64,000 bases of DNA from UBA6136 sp044351045 (GCA_044351045.1 JBILGM010000006.1:13869-77868); one strand, 5' to 3'; shown: positions 35,870 to 45,394, numbered from the stretch's first letter. Made by a program: numbers and translations. Notes: a model not told the origin generated them from the letters alone.

Positions 35870-38176
35870 ATGAATGCCATCATCGAACGCTTCAAGCTAT
35901 TCAACACTTTTTTTGATAGCCGTTGGGAAGACCTCACGAAAGACACCTGGATCAAGACAACTTACCGGGATTTCAGTGCCGGCCTTATCGTTGCTCTGAC
36001 CGCCATACCCATGGCCATGGGTTTCGCCATGGCCATGGGCCTGCGTCCCGAACAAGGCATCATTGCCGGAGCATTGGCCTGCGCGGTGGGCAGAACCTGG
36101 GGTGGCTCTAAGTATCAGGTGTATGGACCCACCGCCGCCTTCATTCCAGTAATTGCTGGTCTTATCGGCAAATATGGCGAGGCCGGTGGCGGCACACTGA
36201 TGGAAGCGCACGGCTTCCTGGTCCTCGTATCCATCATCGCCGGAATCACATTGATGATCATGGGGCTTTTGGGTCTCGGCAAATACATTAGACGCGCCGT
36301 ACCCAACTCGATTGTCGTGGGGTTTACCGTTGGCATTGCCGTCGCAATTGCCTTGACCAATATCGAGGACATTCTGGGCCTTGAGGACTTCAAGGACCTT
36401 CTGGGTGAGGACGAAGACATCAAGGGCGGGCTCTTGCACAACATAGAGGCGGCCTACTCCAATTTTGACAAGATCAACGCCTGGTCACTCACGCTGGGCC
36501 TGATGACTTTTTTCATGACCAAACTGCTGCTGCGAATTTCCATCTACATCCCGGCACCCTTGATATCCATCGGCGTCGCCACTTTCCTTGCCGCCACGGC
36601 TTTTGCGGGCAAGGGGGTCATTCTGGTCAAGGACATCTATGGGAGCATTCCCAACAATTTCTTCGTGTTCACACCACCCATCATGCCAGCATTGACCGGG
36701 GGTGTGGTCATCGACATCCTGTATTTTGTCGCGGCGATCGTATTTGTCTCAGGCGTAGAGAGCTTGCTCTGTTCATCCATGGCGGATCGTCTAGCCGATA
36801 ACCGTAAAACCCCCTTCAATCCCGACAAGGAGCTCTGGGGTCAAGGTCTGGTTCAGGTTATTGTTCCATTGGTCAACGGCTTTCCGTGCACTGGCGCCCT
36901 TGCGCGAACAGCCACCAGCATCAAGGCTGGCGCGGTCACTCCGATGGCGGGCTACTTCAAGACAATTCTTAAATTGACGCTGGCTTATTACATCGCCAGC
37001 TACCTGGAAATGGTGCCCATGGCCTGTATTGGCGGCATTCTGCTCTGGGTTGCCTCCAACATGATCAAACCTGCCGAAATCAAGGAGGTTCTGGAACACA
37101 ACAAATTCCACTCTGCCCTGATGGTGTTTACGGCCATCATGGTTCCCGTCACGGACTTCCTCACCGGTGTACTCTCGGCGCTCGTCATTTATGGCCTGCT
37201 TTACCGCTTCTTCGATAAGCCATCCACCCACGAGACCACCCTGGAGGTGAAACCAGAGTCGGGTAGAGTGGTACCTATTGCCGGTGAATTCAACAAGGTG
37301 ATCGTCCCCATCGCATATCAGGAATCAGACAACGACATTGTTCGTTATGCAGCAAAGCAAGCTAGCCTGGGTATTGGCCATGAATACCACTTCATTCACA
37401 TAATGGATGACAAGATGACCGATGTTGGCCAGACCCAATTACGTCAAATGGAGAACAAGATGCGGAACTTTGTGGAGCCATTCTTTTCCGCGTTGGCCAG
37501 CAAACCAAAACTCAGCTCCAGAGCTATCTTCAGTACTCACATACTCGACAGCTTGCTGGAAGAAGTTGTTCAAGAACAGGCTGACCTGGTCATGCTCGGC
37601 CACCACCAGCCTTTAGCAACGCATCTCGCATTGGGCTCTCACCTTGCTATGCTGGCACCCTGTTCGGTATGGGTAGTTCCGGATGGCTCATCGGAGGAGA
37701 TCCGCAACATCATTGCCCCCATCGATTTCTCAACGCCATCGAAAGAGAGTGTCGCCAATGCCGTCGGTATCGCCCAAAGAGCCCGAGGCAATGTATACGC
37801 GTTCCATGTCTACTTTGACGAATCCTCCATCCGCTATGAGGAACATGTCAAAAACATCCGGCATAACGAGGAAGCCGCCCTGGAGAGCTTCCTTTCACTC
37901 ATTGAAAAAGATGGAGTTCAGATCGAGGGCATTTTCGCCGAGAGTTCCAAGCCAGCGGACGAAATCATTCGACAGGCAAAGGCGAGGGAGTCGACCCTGA
38001 TCGTTATTGGAACCCGCGGCCGAAGCAGGGCAGCCTCCATCCTGCTGGGCAGCGTGGCTTCTCGGGTACTTGCTGAAGCAGAGATCCCAGTCCTTGCGAT
38101 ACACCATGGCAAGGAACTCGGCTTAAAAGATGCGATCCTTGCTAATCTGAGCCGTCGTGACCAAAAGACCAATTGA
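35870..38176 (+). CDS. SulP anion transporter fused to C-terminal universal stress domains
   Basis: A 768-residue protein. Residues 1-440 form the SulP transport core with ten to fourteen membrane segments, starting SAGLIVALTAIPMAMGFAMAMGL and including the YGPTAAF block. The usual C-terminal STAS domain is not found. Instead two UspA-like domains follow: about 475-605, and 610-755 with the ATP-binding signature GTRGRSRAASILLGS. The transporter could be gated by nucleotide or stress state; that is inference. With the carbonic anhydrase-like gene upstream it probably moves bicarbonate or a related anion, as BicA does; sulphate is an alternative. Confidence 0.9.
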   Translation: MNAIIERFKLFNTFFDSRWEDLTKDTWIKTTYRDFSAGLIVALTAIPMAMGFAMAMGLRPEQGIIAGALACAVGRTWGGSKYQVYGPTAAFIPVIAGLIGKYGEAGGGTLMEAHGFLVLVSIIAGITLMIMGLLGLGKYIRRAVPNSIVVGFTVGIAVAIALTNIEDILGLEDFKDLLGEDEDIKGGLLHNIEAAYSNFDKINAWSLTLGLMTFFMTKLLLRISIYIPAPLISIGVATFLAATAFAGKGVILVKDIYGSIPNNFFVFTPPIMPALTGGVVIDILYFVAAIVFVSGVESLLCSSMADRLADNRKTPFNPDKELWGQGLVQVIVPLVNGFPCTGALARTATSIKAGAVTPMAGYFKTILKLTLAYYIASYLEMVPMACIGGILLWVASNMIKPAEIKEVLEHNKFHSALMVFTAIMVPVTDFLTGVLSALVIYGLLYRFFDKPSTHETTLEVKPESGRVVPIAGEFNKVIVPIAYQESDNDIVRYAAKQASLGIGHEYHFIHIMDDKMTDVGQTQLRQMENKMRNFVEPFFSALASKPKLSSRAIFSTHILDSLLEEVVQEQADLVMLGHHQPLATHLALGSHLAMLAPCSVWVVPDGSSEEIRNIIAPIDFSTPSKESVANAVGIAQRARGNVYAFHVYFDESSIRYEEHVKNIRHNEEAALESFLSLIEKDGVQIEGIFAESSKPADEIIRQAKARESTLIVIGTRGRSRAASILLGSVASRVLAEAEIPVLAIHHGKELGLKDAILANLSRRDQKTN

Positions 38177-38355
38177 CGCATTCAAAATTCCCCGGCCTCA
38201 TGGCCGCGGGGGGTCTGCTTGAATGGCGGCGACCAAATCACCAGTCCTCCTCGTCCTAGTCCCATCCTAGAGCCACTCAATAGTCTATTCAGCAACGATC
38301 GCGGCTCAGCCAGTTATACTCGGCAACGGTTTTCGGTACCGAGTCAACCTAAGCG

Positions 38356-40119
38356 ATGCGTATCCTGACAACACTCAGACTGAATCTGGCCATTGCCATA
38401 TTGGCCAGTAACGGATTTTGCCAAGCCGACAGCGATACCCCGGATTGTCGCGAATCAGCGGATGCAAAGCTCTGGACGTCCCCCGCCATTCCTGTCCCTG
38501 GTGAGCCCTTCAAGGTCATGGCCGTCACGACAGAAGGCCCAGCAGACACCCTGGTAATTCGTGACAAAACCGGCGGCACCACCCCTGTTCATGTGACTCG
38601 TCGCGGTGGTCCACCCTGGAGCCTGGAGGGAGAGGTTGATTCGTTACTTTCATTTGGACCCGTCCAAATCGAGGCTCGACGTGACGGCGAAACCGTCGGC
38701 TGCCGGACACTGAACGCCGCCGCACCGCCGCCGCGCTGGGACAAGGCAACCGAAGCCTTTTATTCTGCCTGGATCGAGACGCTCTTCGATGCCCCGCCCA
38801 GCGAGAACGTGAACTTCAAGTCCCTGGAGCCGGTGCTGCGTGATCCGGATCGCAATTTTCTTCACAACCATCTGGGCCAGCATGAAGACACCCATCTTCC
38901 GGCAACGCCCGATTGCGCCGATCTGCCCTACTTTTTACGGACCTATTTCGCCTGGAAAATTGGTCTACCTGTCGCCTTTCGTGCTTGCGACCGTGGCACG
39001 GCCAATCACCCCCCTCGCTGCGGACCGGCCACCATCGATGAACGTTTGACCCGTGGCAGGGCATCGGCCTCGAGTTTCACTGGGCTCATGCGCCAAATCG
39101 CCGACACCGTGCATTCAGGCAGTGCTCGCACAGCGCTGGACGATGAGTCCACCGACTTTTATCCGGTACCCCCGGAACGGAAGGATTTATGGCCCGGCAC
39201 CCTTTATGCCGATCCTTACGGCCATGTGCTGATCATCGCCAAATGGTTCCCGCAGAGTGGCTCCGAGCCGGGCACGCTGATGGCAGTGGATGCCCAGCCA
39301 GATAACTCTGTAGCGCGCAAACGGTTCTGGGAGGGCAACTTTCTGTTTGCTAATACGGCCGGGGCGGGACCGGGCTTCAAGACGTTTCGGCCCTTGATTC
39401 AGGAGGACGGACGCACTCGTCTGCCGTCCAATCACTGGCTGGCCATCAACGCCCCGGTGGCGCCCTATTCCGATCAGCAGGATGGCATGGACCCGGATGA
39501 CTTCTTCGCAGTCCTCGGCAAGGAGATCAATCCCCTGGGATTGGCACCTGAGCAAGCCTATGACGCCATGCTGGACGCGCTGGTCGAGCAAATCGAAACC
39601 CGGATCGGCGCGCTGGATAACGGCGAGAACTACCTCAGGCAACGCCGCGGAACCGTCATCCCCATGCCGTCGGGCGCGGCCATCTACGAGACGATTGGCG
39701 CCTGGGAGGACTACGCGACACCCTCAAGGGACATGCGGTTGTTGATCGCACTAAAAGTGATCGCCGGCTTGCCGAAGCAGATTACCCGATACCCTGCCCT
39801 TTTCTCATTAGCGGGTCGAACCCCAGAGGAAGCAAGCCAGGATATCCAGCGGCGACATGAGCAGAGTATCGGCCAACGGCGCATCACCTATACCCGTAGC
39901 GATGGCAGCCCCTGGGAGCTGACGGTAGCCGATGTCTTTGCACGACGCGAGGCGCTGCAAATAGGCTACAACCCCAACGACTGCGTCGAGAGCCGGTGGG
40001 GCGCTTTACCCGACAGCGACGAATACGCCACCTGCATCCGGCACGCTCCTCAGGACCAGAAGTCCAAAATGGCTCAATACCGAAGCTGGTTTGAGAAAAC
40101 CCAACGACCTACCCGTTAG
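38356..40119 (+). CDS. Exported protein with a putative papain-like (NlpC/P60-type) Cys-His pair
   Basis: 587 residues with an N-terminal signal region ending near FCQA. After an N-terminal beta-rich part (about 40-120) the sequence has DCADLPYFLRTYFAWKIGLP with Cys187 and, 103 residues later, GTLYADPYGHVLIIAKW with His290. This layout resembles NlpC/P60 or transglutaminase-like cysteine hydrolases, where a Cys at a helix start is followed by a His in a strand. A match is inferred from the motif pattern, not from a search. The gene sits six bases before the DUF2272 lipoprotein gene, so the two are probably one operon. I cannot name the family with confidence. Confidence 0.7.
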   Translation: MRILTTLRLNLAIAILASNGFCQADSDTPDCRESADAKLWTSPAIPVPGEPFKVMAVTTEGPADTLVIRDKTGGTTPVHVTRRGGPPWSLEGEVDSLLSFGPVQIEARRDGETVGCRTLNAAAPPPRWDKATEAFYSAWIETLFDAPPSENVNFKSLEPVLRDPDRNFLHNHLGQHEDTHLPATPDCADLPYFLRTYFAWKIGLPVAFRACDRGTANHPPRCGPATIDERLTRGRASASSFTGLMRQIADTVHSGSARTALDDESTDFYPVPPERKDLWPGTLYADPYGHVLIIAKWFPQSGSEPGTLMAVDAQPDNSVARKRFWEGNFLFANTAGAGPGFKTFRPLIQEDGRTRLPSNHWLAINAPVAPYSDQQDGMDPDDFFAVLGKEINPLGLAPEQAYDAMLDALVEQIETRIGALDNGENYLRQRRGTVIPMPSGAAIYETIGAWEDYATPSRDMRLLIALKVIAGLPKQITRYPALFSLAGRTPEEASQDIQRRHEQSIGQRRITYTRSDGSPWELTVADVFARREALQIGYNPNDCVESRWGALPDSDEYATCIRHAPQDQKSKMAQYRSWFEKTQRPTR

Positions 40120-40125
40120 CCCCGC

Positions 40126-40899
40126 ATGATCAAGTCTCTCATTGCCATTTCCCTGAGCTTACTATTACTCTTGACGGGCTGTGCCGGCAAAAAGAAACCG
40201 GCGGTTACCGGGAGGCCTGATAAACAAATCCAGACATCCGGTCAATCAGGCACCAGCATGACGACCAGAGGCAAGCAGCGCATCATAAAAATTGCCAACC
40301 AGGAGTGGGATTTTTTTGGGAGGCAAACGATCCAGATGGATGAATCGGGCGAGAGCATCCCGCATGTCGGGCACTGGGAAGATGATGGCGACCCCTGGTC
40401 AAGCCGTGTCAACTGGTATTGGCGTGCGGTCAGCAAACCCGGTCTTGACGGGTTTGATTGCAAGGAACCCTGGTCGGCCGCCTTCATCAGCTGGGTGATG
40501 CAACAAGCTGGCCTCAGCCGTGGCCAGTTTCCCAGCTCGGATGCACACTGGAATTACATCAACTATTTCGTCGGCCGGTCAGATGGACCCAATGGCGCGT
40601 TTGCCAGCCATGCCATCACTGAATATTCACCCAAGCCCGGTGACCTGATCTGCGCCACCCGAGGCACTCATGGGTTCATTCCCGTGTACGGTGAAGATCC
40701 CGCTGCCGTCCTGCGCAGCCATTCTAAACTGCACTGCGACATCGTCGTCGAAAAGCGTGGAAACACGCTCCAATCGATTGGCGGCAACGTCCGCAATTCC
40801 GTCTCGAAAACACAAGTGGACCTGGGACCGAACGGGCTCCTCAAGCCCAGCGAACGCCGCCCATGGTTCGTGGTACTTGAGAATCGGCTGGGGCAGTAG
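40126..40899 (+). CDS. DUF2272 lipoprotein, CHAP-like putative amidase
   Basis: 257 residues with a lipoprotein signal ending LLTGC (Cys19). The remaining part matches DUF2272: CKEPWSAAFISWVMQQAGL (Cys112), a Pro-Gly-Asp-Leu turn in SPKPGDLICATRG, and a probable catalytic His203 in LHCDIVVE. These elements follow the CHAP/NlpC pattern of peptidoglycan-cutting enzymes. It lies six bases after the exported protein at 38356 and may work with it in the envelope. The family function is unproven. Confidence 0.82.
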   Translation: MIKSLIAISLSLLLLLTGCAGKKKPAVTGRPDKQIQTSGQSGTSMTTRGKQRIIKIANQEWDFFGRQTIQMDESGESIPHVGHWEDDGDPWSSRVNWYWRAVSKPGLDGFDCKEPWSAAFISWVMQQAGLSRGQFPSSDAHWNYINYFVGRSDGPNGAFASHAITEYSPKPGDLICATRGTHGFIPVYGEDPAAVLRSHSKLHCDIVVEKRGNTLQSIGGNVRNSVSKTQVDLGPNGLLKPSERRPWFVVLENRLGQ

Positions 40900-41083
40900 C
40901 GCCCTAAAGAAGCTTGAGGAAATACCCATTGATAACGGGCTTTAGAGTGCGGCAGTGTGACCGTTAATCGGCGGCTATCAATCCTCAGTCGCTGCCCTTA
41001 ATCCGCGGCTTATCCAGAACAGCTGTTTAATTGTTTATGGAGCCCATACCGCATAGGTGTCGTTCAAAACGTGAGAAACGACA
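40900..41083. other. Intergenic region downstream of the DUF2272 gene
   Basis: No gene seen. It contains two similar stretches, around 40962-40980 (TTAATCGGCGGCTATC) and 40999-41018 (TTAATCCGCGGCTTATC), an imperfect direct repeat of about 16 bases. Its meaning is unclear. Confidence 0.3.
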
Positions 41084-41245
41084 TCAGGATTCGGAATGTG
41101 ACTCCGCGTAAGGTGCATACAGTTCGGCAAACACTTCGTCGAAGTTTATGGACAAGCCACTATTCATACCTGCCCGTATCTTCGCTTGCAGATCAGCCTC
41201 GAGTCGTTTCGGCATGGTCTCGAAGACCTCGCGGGAAAAGCACAT
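41084..41245 (-). CDS. Putative small antitoxin-like protein
   Basis: A 53-residue ORF too short for the usual cut-off, on the minus strand 23 bases after the ffh stop. It reads MPKRLEADLQAKIRAGMNSG and continues with SINFDEVFAELYAPYAES; the K-I-R-A-G-M-x-S-G-x5-D-x-V/F-A-E pattern resembles the C-terminal part of ParD/RHH-type antitoxins, which binds the toxin. No toxin gene follows. The start may be 41245 or a second ATG at 41215, and neither has a good ribosome site. It may be a relic of a toxin-antitoxin pair or an unrelated small gene. Confidence 0.4.
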   Translation of the reverse strand: MCFSREVFETMPKRLEADLQAKIRAGMNSGLSINFDEVFAELYAPYAESHSES

Positions 41246-41268
41246 AGTAAGCCGGTCGATTTTGACTG

Positions 41269-42639
41269 TTAGCCCCGGAAAGTCGGCATGCCGCTGCGCA
41301 TCATGTTGCCTTTCATGCCGCGCATCATGCCGAGCAGGTTGCCCTTCTTGAACTTCTTCATCATCTTCTGCATCTGGTCGAACTGCTTGAGCATCTTGTT
41401 GATGTCCTGAAGGTCTGTTCCAGAACCCTTGGCAATACGCTGTTTGCGCGAGGTGTTGATGAGGTCGGGGTCAAGCCGCTCCTTCTTGGTCATCGAATTG
41501 ATGATGACGATCTGCTGCATCCATTCGTTATCGTTGATCTTTTCCTTGACATGCTGCGGCACGTTGCCAGCACCCGGCAGCTTGTCCATCATCGCGGTGA
41601 GGCCACCCATGCTTTTGAGCTGCTGCAACTGGTCGTGGTAGTCGTTGAGATTGAAGGCCTTGCCCTTTTGCAGCTTCTTGACCAGCTTTTCAGCCTTGGC
41701 CTTGTCGATGCTTTTCTCGGCATGCTCGATCAAACTGAGCATGTCTCCCATACCGAGGATACGCGAGGCAATACGATCCGGATGGAAACGCTCCAGTGCG
41801 GCGGCCTTTTCGCCGACACCGAGGAATTTGATCGGCTTGCCGGTGATGTGCCGCACTGACAGCGCCGCACCACCGCGCGCATCGCCATCGGTCTTGGTGA
41901 GAATCACCCCGGTCAGCGGCAAGGCGTCACCAAATGCCTTGGCGGTGTTGGCGGCATCCTGTCCCGTCATCGCATCGACCACGAACAGCGTTTCGATCGG
42001 CTTGAGTTCGGCATGCAGTTCCTGAATCTCGGCCATCATTGCTTCATCAATATGAAGCCGGCCGGCGGTATCGATGATCAGCACATCCTTGTAGCGCTTG
42101 CGGGCATGCTCCAGCGCGCCCTTGGCGATGTCGATAGGCGACTGGGAGGTATCGCTGGGGAAGAAATCGGCACCCACTTCTTCAGCCAGGGTTTTAAGCT
42201 GCTCGATGGCGGCAGGACGATAGACGTCCGCACTGGTTACGACGACGGAGCGACGCTCGTTTTCCTTCAGCCATTTGGCCAGCTTGGCGACGGTCGTGGT
42301 TTTTCCCGCCCCCTGCAAGCCCGCCATCAAAATCACCGCCGGCGGCTGGGTCGCGAGATTGAGCTTCTCGTTCGCCTTGCCCATGACGGCAATGAGTTCT
42401 TCGTTGACGATTTTGATAAACGCCTGACCGGGCGAGAGACTGCCCTGCACGTCCTGACCCAGCGCACGAGTTTTGACGTGCTCGATGAAATCCTTGACGA
42501 CCGGCAACGCGACATCAGCCTCGAGCAAGGCCATGCGAACCTCGCGCAGCGTATCCTGAATGTTGTCTTCCGTCAGGCGGCCCTGGCCACGAATTTTCTT
42601 GAGTGATTGGGTTAAGCGTTCGGTAAGGTTGTCAAACAT
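41269..42639 (-). CDS. ffh: Signal recognition particle protein Ffh
   Basis: 456 residues of the SRP54 GTPase, which directs membrane proteins to the translocon. The N domain, the GTPase motifs (GLQGAGKTTTVAKLA, DTAGRLHIDE, TKTDGDARGGAAL) and the methionine-rich M domain that binds the SRP RNA and signal peptides (KMLKQFDQMQKMMKKFKKG) are all present. Its 3' side is followed by the putative small antitoxin-like ORF. Confidence 0.98.
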   Translation of the reverse strand: MFDNLTERLTQSLKKIRGQGRLTEDNIQDTLREVRMALLEADVALPVVKDFIEHVKTRALGQDVQGSLSPGQAFIKIVNEELIAVMGKANEKLNLATQPPAVILMAGLQGAGKTTTVAKLAKWLKENERRSVVVTSADVYRPAAIEQLKTLAEEVGADFFPSDTSQSPIDIAKGALEHARKRYKDVLIIDTAGRLHIDEAMMAEIQELHAELKPIETLFVVDAMTGQDAANTAKAFGDALPLTGVILTKTDGDARGGAALSVRHITGKPIKFLGVGEKAAALERFHPDRIASRILGMGDMLSLIEHAEKSIDKAKAEKLVKKLQKGKAFNLNDYHDQLQQLKSMGGLTAMMDKLPGAGNVPQHVKEKINDNEWMQQIVIINSMTKKERLDPDLINTSRKQRIAKGSGTDLQDINKMLKQFDQMQKMMKKFKKGNLLGMMRGMKGNMMRSGMPTFRG

Positions 42640-42721
42640 CGCGGTGCATCCTTGAGGCTGTAAGGGTGGCTCATTGCTTCATCTAGGCGCGGCATTATGC
42701 CAGACTAGCCGCAGGGAGGAC

Positions 42722-43555
42722 ATGAACTCAATGGTTTCAAATACATTCGTGAGCCTGGCGATTCTGGGCTATTTGAGCGCGCTCGGCGTGATGCTATGGG
42801 GCCTGCGACCTGCCACATTGGCCGGCGAAAATCCCCCCTCCTACCGCTGGGCCTACTGGGGTTTTGGCACGATCGCGGCGGGTTGCCATGCAGTGGCACT
42901 GTTAGGGACCGAAGGTGAGGGATACACCCCTGATTTCAGTTTTCTCAACGCTCTCGCCCTGGTCACGCTCTGCATCAACGGCATCCTGCTCATGACATCC
43001 TTGTTCCGGCCTGTCGACAAACTGGCCATCGTCACCTTTCCCATCACGGCCATGGTCTTGCTGCTCCGGCTGGCTGTCCCTCAAGAGATACGGGGCATCC
43101 AGGTCCATTCGTGGGAAATGACCGCGCACATTTTTTCCTCGCTGCTGGCCTACAGTTTTCTCAACATCGCCGCCATTCAGGCTGTGCTCCTGGCCGCTCA
43201 GGATGCGTGTCTGCGTAGCAGGCATCCCGATGGCTGGCTGGTGCGCTCGCTCCCCTCCCTGCAGAGCATGGAAACCCTGATGTTCCAGCTGATCGGCGCC
43301 GGCCTCTTGCTGCTGACGCTCTCCCTCATCACCGGCTTCCTGTTTCTGGAGGATATGTTCGCTCAGCATCTGGCCCACAAGACCATCCTGTCACTGCTGG
43401 CCTGGCTAGTTTTCGCCATCCTGCTACTGGGCCGGTATCGATCCGGCTGGCGTGGCCGCATCGCTATCCGCTGGACACTGGGAGGCTTCATTTCACTTAT
43501 GCTGGCCTACTTCGGCAGCAAGATGGTGCTGGAACTGATTCTGAATCGAACGTAG
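42722..43555 (+). CDS. ypjD: YpjD-like cytochrome c assembly (CcsA-type) membrane protein
   Basis: 277 residues with eight membrane segments, similar to the CcsA/YpjD haem-handling family found beside ffh in gammaproteobacteria. Conserved His and Trp occur in VHSWEMTAHIFSSLLAYSFLNIAAIQ and HLAHKTILSLLAW. E. coli YpjD is of unknown function. The start at 42722 follows GGGAGG; an ATG at 42731 is also possible. It is divergent from ffh. Confidence 0.9.
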   Translation: MNSMVSNTFVSLAILGYLSALGVMLWGLRPATLAGENPPSYRWAYWGFGTIAAGCHAVALLGTEGEGYTPDFSFLNALALVTLCINGILLMTSLFRPVDKLAIVTFPITAMVLLLRLAVPQEIRGIQVHSWEMTAHIFSSLLAYSFLNIAAIQAVLLAAQDACLRSRHPDGWLVRSLPSLQSMETLMFQLIGAGLLLLTLSLITGFLFLEDMFAQHLAHKTILSLLAWLVFAILLLGRYRSGWRGRIAIRWTLGGFISLMLAYFGSKMVLELILNRT

Positions 43556-43591
43556 TCGGCATGCCCGTTCATCGACTGATTTCGGCTTTCC

Positions 43592-45121
43592 TCAAAGCGA
43601 ATCCAGTCGGCTGCGGATTTGATTGGCCTGACTGGCAATCGCCATACGATCCCCTTCGCTCATTTTGCCCAGCTGCCGATAGACCATCCCGAGACGCGGG
43701 TTGGCTGATAACAGCGACTGATTCCGCGCGAAGAAATCCCAATACAACGCATTAAAGGGACAGGCTTTCTCGCCCAACCGCGCCTTGCGGTCATGCTCGC
43801 ACCCCTTACAATAATCACTCATCCGATCGACATAAGCGGCACTGGAGACATAGGGCTTGGTCGCCAACAGGCCCCCGTCGGCATACTGACTCATGCCCAG
43901 CGTGTTGGGCAGTTCTACCCATTCGAAGGCGTCGATATAGACTCCTAGATACCAGCGATGCACTTCGGCGGGATTCAATCCGGCGAGCAGGGCGAAGTTG
44001 CCGATGATCATCAACCGCTGGATATGATGGGCGTAGGCGTGCTCCAGTGACTGACCGATGGCATGGGCGAGACAGCGCATGCGGGTCTGCCCGGTCCAGA
44101 ACCACGCGGGCAAGGGGTGGGTCTGACCCAACACATTGCGCTCCGCGTAACCCGGCATGTTGGCCCAATAGATGCCTCGCACATACTCGCGCCAACCGAG
44201 TATCTGGCGGATAAACCCTTCCGCCGCCGCCAGCGGTACCCGACCCTGTCGCCAGGCCTGCTCGGCCTTGTTGACCACTTCGTGTGGATTCAGCATCTTG
44301 ACGTTCAAAGCGAAGGACAACAGTGAATGGAAAAGCCGCCAGCCGCGCACGGTCATGGCGTCCTGATAGTCGCCAAAGTTCGGCAAGCCCTGCTCGACAA
44401 AATGATCCAGCTGCTGGAGAGCTTCAGGGCGATTCAAAGGCCAGCGGAAATCAACCTCAGTCGGGTCACCGAAACTTTTCACCCCGGCCGCCTGAATCGT
44501 CTGCCACAACGCAGCATGGTCGTGACGAGGCCGGCGATCCCCCGGCTCGCTGGGCTGTCCTCGCCAGGGCTTGCGATTCTCCTGATCGTAATTCCAGCGA
44601 CCGCCGACCGGCTTGTGGCCTGACTCGACAAGCACACCATGACGGGTCCGCATGCGTCGATAGAATCGCTCCATCAGCCACTGCTTTTGTCCGGCAAACA
44701 GCTGGGCGGCCTCGTCGCGAGCCGTGAAAAAATGCTCGGTCTCGACGGCAGCACTTTCTATTTTAAGATCAGCCACATATCGGCACAGCTGATCATCGAG
44801 CCGCCATTCGTCGGGGTACTGATATTCGAAGCGGGTGATGCCCAGCTGGCTGATCAGCACATCAAGGTTGGCGGTGAGCGACTGCGTGTTGGCAGGGTCA
44901 TCAATCCCGAGATAGCGGACGCCATGACCGGACCGCTCCAGCCAGCCGCCAAAGTCCCGCATCGCGGCAAAGATGGCCAGAATCTTCTGGGCATGGTGCA
45001 ACACATAATCCGTCTCTTGCCGGATTTCCATGAGCACATAAACGACATCATTCCGCGAGCGGGCGAACCAACTATGCAGCGGGTTGAGCTGATCCCCCAG
45101 CACTAGTCGCAAAGTAGTCAA
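43592..45121 (-). CDS. FeS bacterial photolyase/cryptochrome (6-4 photolyase-like)
   Basis: 509 residues of the FeS-BCP class. It has the N-terminal LRLVLGDQLN, the FAD-binding C-terminal region with ILGWREYVRGIYWANMPGY, and the Cys residues for the [4Fe-4S] cluster in YCKGCEHDRKARLGEKACPF plus a further Cys in MRCLAHAIGQ. Known members repair (6-4) photoproducts. The start is TTG at 45121, overlapping the stop of the upstream DUF2256 gene (TTGA); the family N-terminus supports it. DUF2256 is commonly the partner gene of these photolyases. Confidence 0.92.
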   Translation of the reverse strand: MTTLRLVLGDQLNPLHSWFARSRNDVVYVLMEIRQETDYVLHHAQKILAIFAAMRDFGGWLERSGHGVRYLGIDDPANTQSLTANLDVLISQLGITRFEYQYPDEWRLDDQLCRYVADLKIESAAVETEHFFTARDEAAQLFAGQKQWLMERFYRRMRTRHGVLVESGHKPVGGRWNYDQENRKPWRGQPSEPGDRRPRHDHAALWQTIQAAGVKSFGDPTEVDFRWPLNRPEALQQLDHFVEQGLPNFGDYQDAMTVRGWRLFHSLLSFALNVKMLNPHEVVNKAEQAWRQGRVPLAAAEGFIRQILGWREYVRGIYWANMPGYAERNVLGQTHPLPAWFWTGQTRMRCLAHAIGQSLEHAYAHHIQRLMIIGNFALLAGLNPAEVHRWYLGVYIDAFEWVELPNTLGMSQYADGGLLATKPYVSSAAYVDRMSDYCKGCEHDRKARLGEKACPFNALYWDFFARNQSLLSANPRLGMVYRQLGKMSEGDRMAIASQANQIRSRLDSL

Positions 45122-45315
45122 TGGGATGTTTCCATTGACGTCAGGGCACCCGGTTCACGCGATGAATCCATAAGAGACAACTTGGCCCGGCGACAGCGTT
45201 CAGAACAGTAACGGACTTCATCCCAAACGGCCGCCCACTTTTTGCGCCAGACAAAGGGTCTGCCGCAAACGACACAGTCACGCGCTGGGAGATCGGATTT
45301 CTTGCGATGTTTCAT
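45118..45315 (-). CDS. DUF2256 small zinc-binding protein
   Basis: 65 residues with C-V-V-C near the N-terminus and Y-C-S-E-R-C near the middle, which could hold one zinc. It matches DUF2256, typically next to photolyase or cryptochrome genes; its role is unknown. The start at 45315 fits the family (MKHRKKSDLPARDC); an ATG at 45342 is also in frame. Its stop codon overlaps the photolyase start, so the two are probably translated together. Confidence 0.85.
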   Translation of the reverse strand: MKHRKKSDLPARDCVVCGRPFVWRKKWAAVWDEVRYCSERCRRAKLSLMDSSREPGALTSMETSH

Positions 45316-45394
45316 GACGTCCGTCGTTACATTCACGATCATGCCGCCGCAGACTCAATCTGACCCTGCTTCCGTTGATGGTTCGACCGGGATC

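Noticed and set aside
38190..38211. GC-rich hairpin after the SulP gene as a terminator
   Set aside because: The stem is interrupted and no T run follows; too weak to list as a feature.
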